Positions 63,859 through 64,000 of a stretch of DNA of 64,000 nucleotides are shown here, one piece after another. The notes under the pieces are model-generated. The model saw nothing but the letters and a program-made list of their open reading frames with translations. It was not told where the DNA came from and did not search any database. Position numbers and translations under genes: made by a program. The first letter of the stretch is position 1. Each line of letters begins with the position of its first letter. Origin of the DNA: an uncultured Mucilaginibacter sp. (GTDB taxonomy: Bacteria; Bacteroidota; Bacteroidia; Sphingobacteriales; Sphingobacteriaceae); contig NZ_CAITNG010000112.1 of assembly GCF_903893715.1 (NCBI RefSeq), forward strand, positions 62,001-126,000, written 5' to 3'.

Positions 63859-64000
63859 CTACTGGATGCTTTTGGCAAGGTTTTTATCAATTAGGGTTTG
63901 CACAATACCATCGACCAGGCCTACTTTTGGTACATAAATGCTCTTGATCGCTGCCCATTTCATCACGCTAATGTAAATTTCGCAAGCGGGAATGATGACG
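63859..64000 (-). CDS. Ppx/GppA exopolyphosphatase-family protein (C-terminal end only)
   Basis: The last 46 residues are visible, read from the right edge: [20 protein letters not shown], then [20 protein letters not shown]. The GLVDGI ending with a preceding beta strand (I.VP/VSE.GL.DG) is typical of the second actin-like domain of Ppx/GppA phosphatases, which degrade polyphosphate or pppGpp. The rest lies beyond the window. Confidence 0.85.
   Translation of the reverse strand, partial: VIIPACEIYISVMKWAAIKSIYVPKVGLVDGIVQTLIDKNLAKSIQ

Overview
The window reads as chromosomal DNA of a Bacteroidota bacterium, most likely Sphingobacteriaceae (Mucilaginibacter or Pedobacter type). The reasons are the core gene forms (long Lgt, DUF1501/DUF1800 pair, TonB-dependent receptor with a CarboxypepD_reg-like N-terminus, group II truncated globin, MtaB), several promoters of the Bacteroidota type (TTG or TTTG, 19-21 nt, TAnnTTTG), and many non-coding repeats between genes. 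The genus is an inference. No rRNA, tRNA, phage, IS transposase or CRISPR array was seen.

Layout. 1-5.5 kb: the edge of a LolD/MacB-type ABC ATPase, a frameshifted secreted-protein gene, an OmpA lipoprotein and a TPR protein. 5.5-20.6 kb is mostly housekeeping: gatC with two plsC paralogues, trpS, a TPR sensor-like protein without a kinase domain, a deoxynucleoside kinase, kdsB, a DUF1842-like gene behind a structured leader, pyrG-yidC, an ECF sigma operon with two proline-rich Spy-like proteins, two TonB_C proteins, and rpmA-rplU with an unusually long L27. 20.9-27.6 kb: small lipoproteins (one with an in-frame stop), a DctA-like symporter, a ParE toxin-antitoxin pair, a second ECF sigma unit and a four-helix-bundle (S23) cassette. 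27.6-42.3 kb: guaB, truncated globin, ppsA, AraC and LuxR regulators, DUF1501/DUF1800, and purK-purE split by a second S23 cassette. 42.4-57.1 kb: a TonB-dependent receptor behind a polycysteine leader ORF, proBA, a four-gene operon with two putative secreted phosphoesterases, and mtaB-lgt-gtrA-suhB. 57.3-61.6 kb: an AT-rich accessory island of small secreted proteins led by a frameshifted lipoprotein with a DUF3289-like C-terminus. 61.9-64 kb: a TPR protein, ubiX and the edge of a Ppx/GppA phosphatase.

The most notable signals lie outside standard annotation. (1) A 15-codon ORF ending in four Cys codons sits between a strong promoter and the TonB receptor, suggesting cysteine-responsive attenuation. 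(2) Two S23 genes, 13 kb apart, are each enclosed by a perfect 17-18 bp inverted repeat of unrelated low-complexity sequence, and each lies flush against its neighbour genes. One separates purK from purE. (3) The 57-61 kb island looks like a polymorphic-toxin locus whose lead gene has a one-base shift in a T8 tract. (4) Several families of intergenic repeats recur across the window. Three reading frames are interrupted (699-2347, 21478-21876, 57328-59056); read data are needed to separate real decay or phase variation from assembly error.
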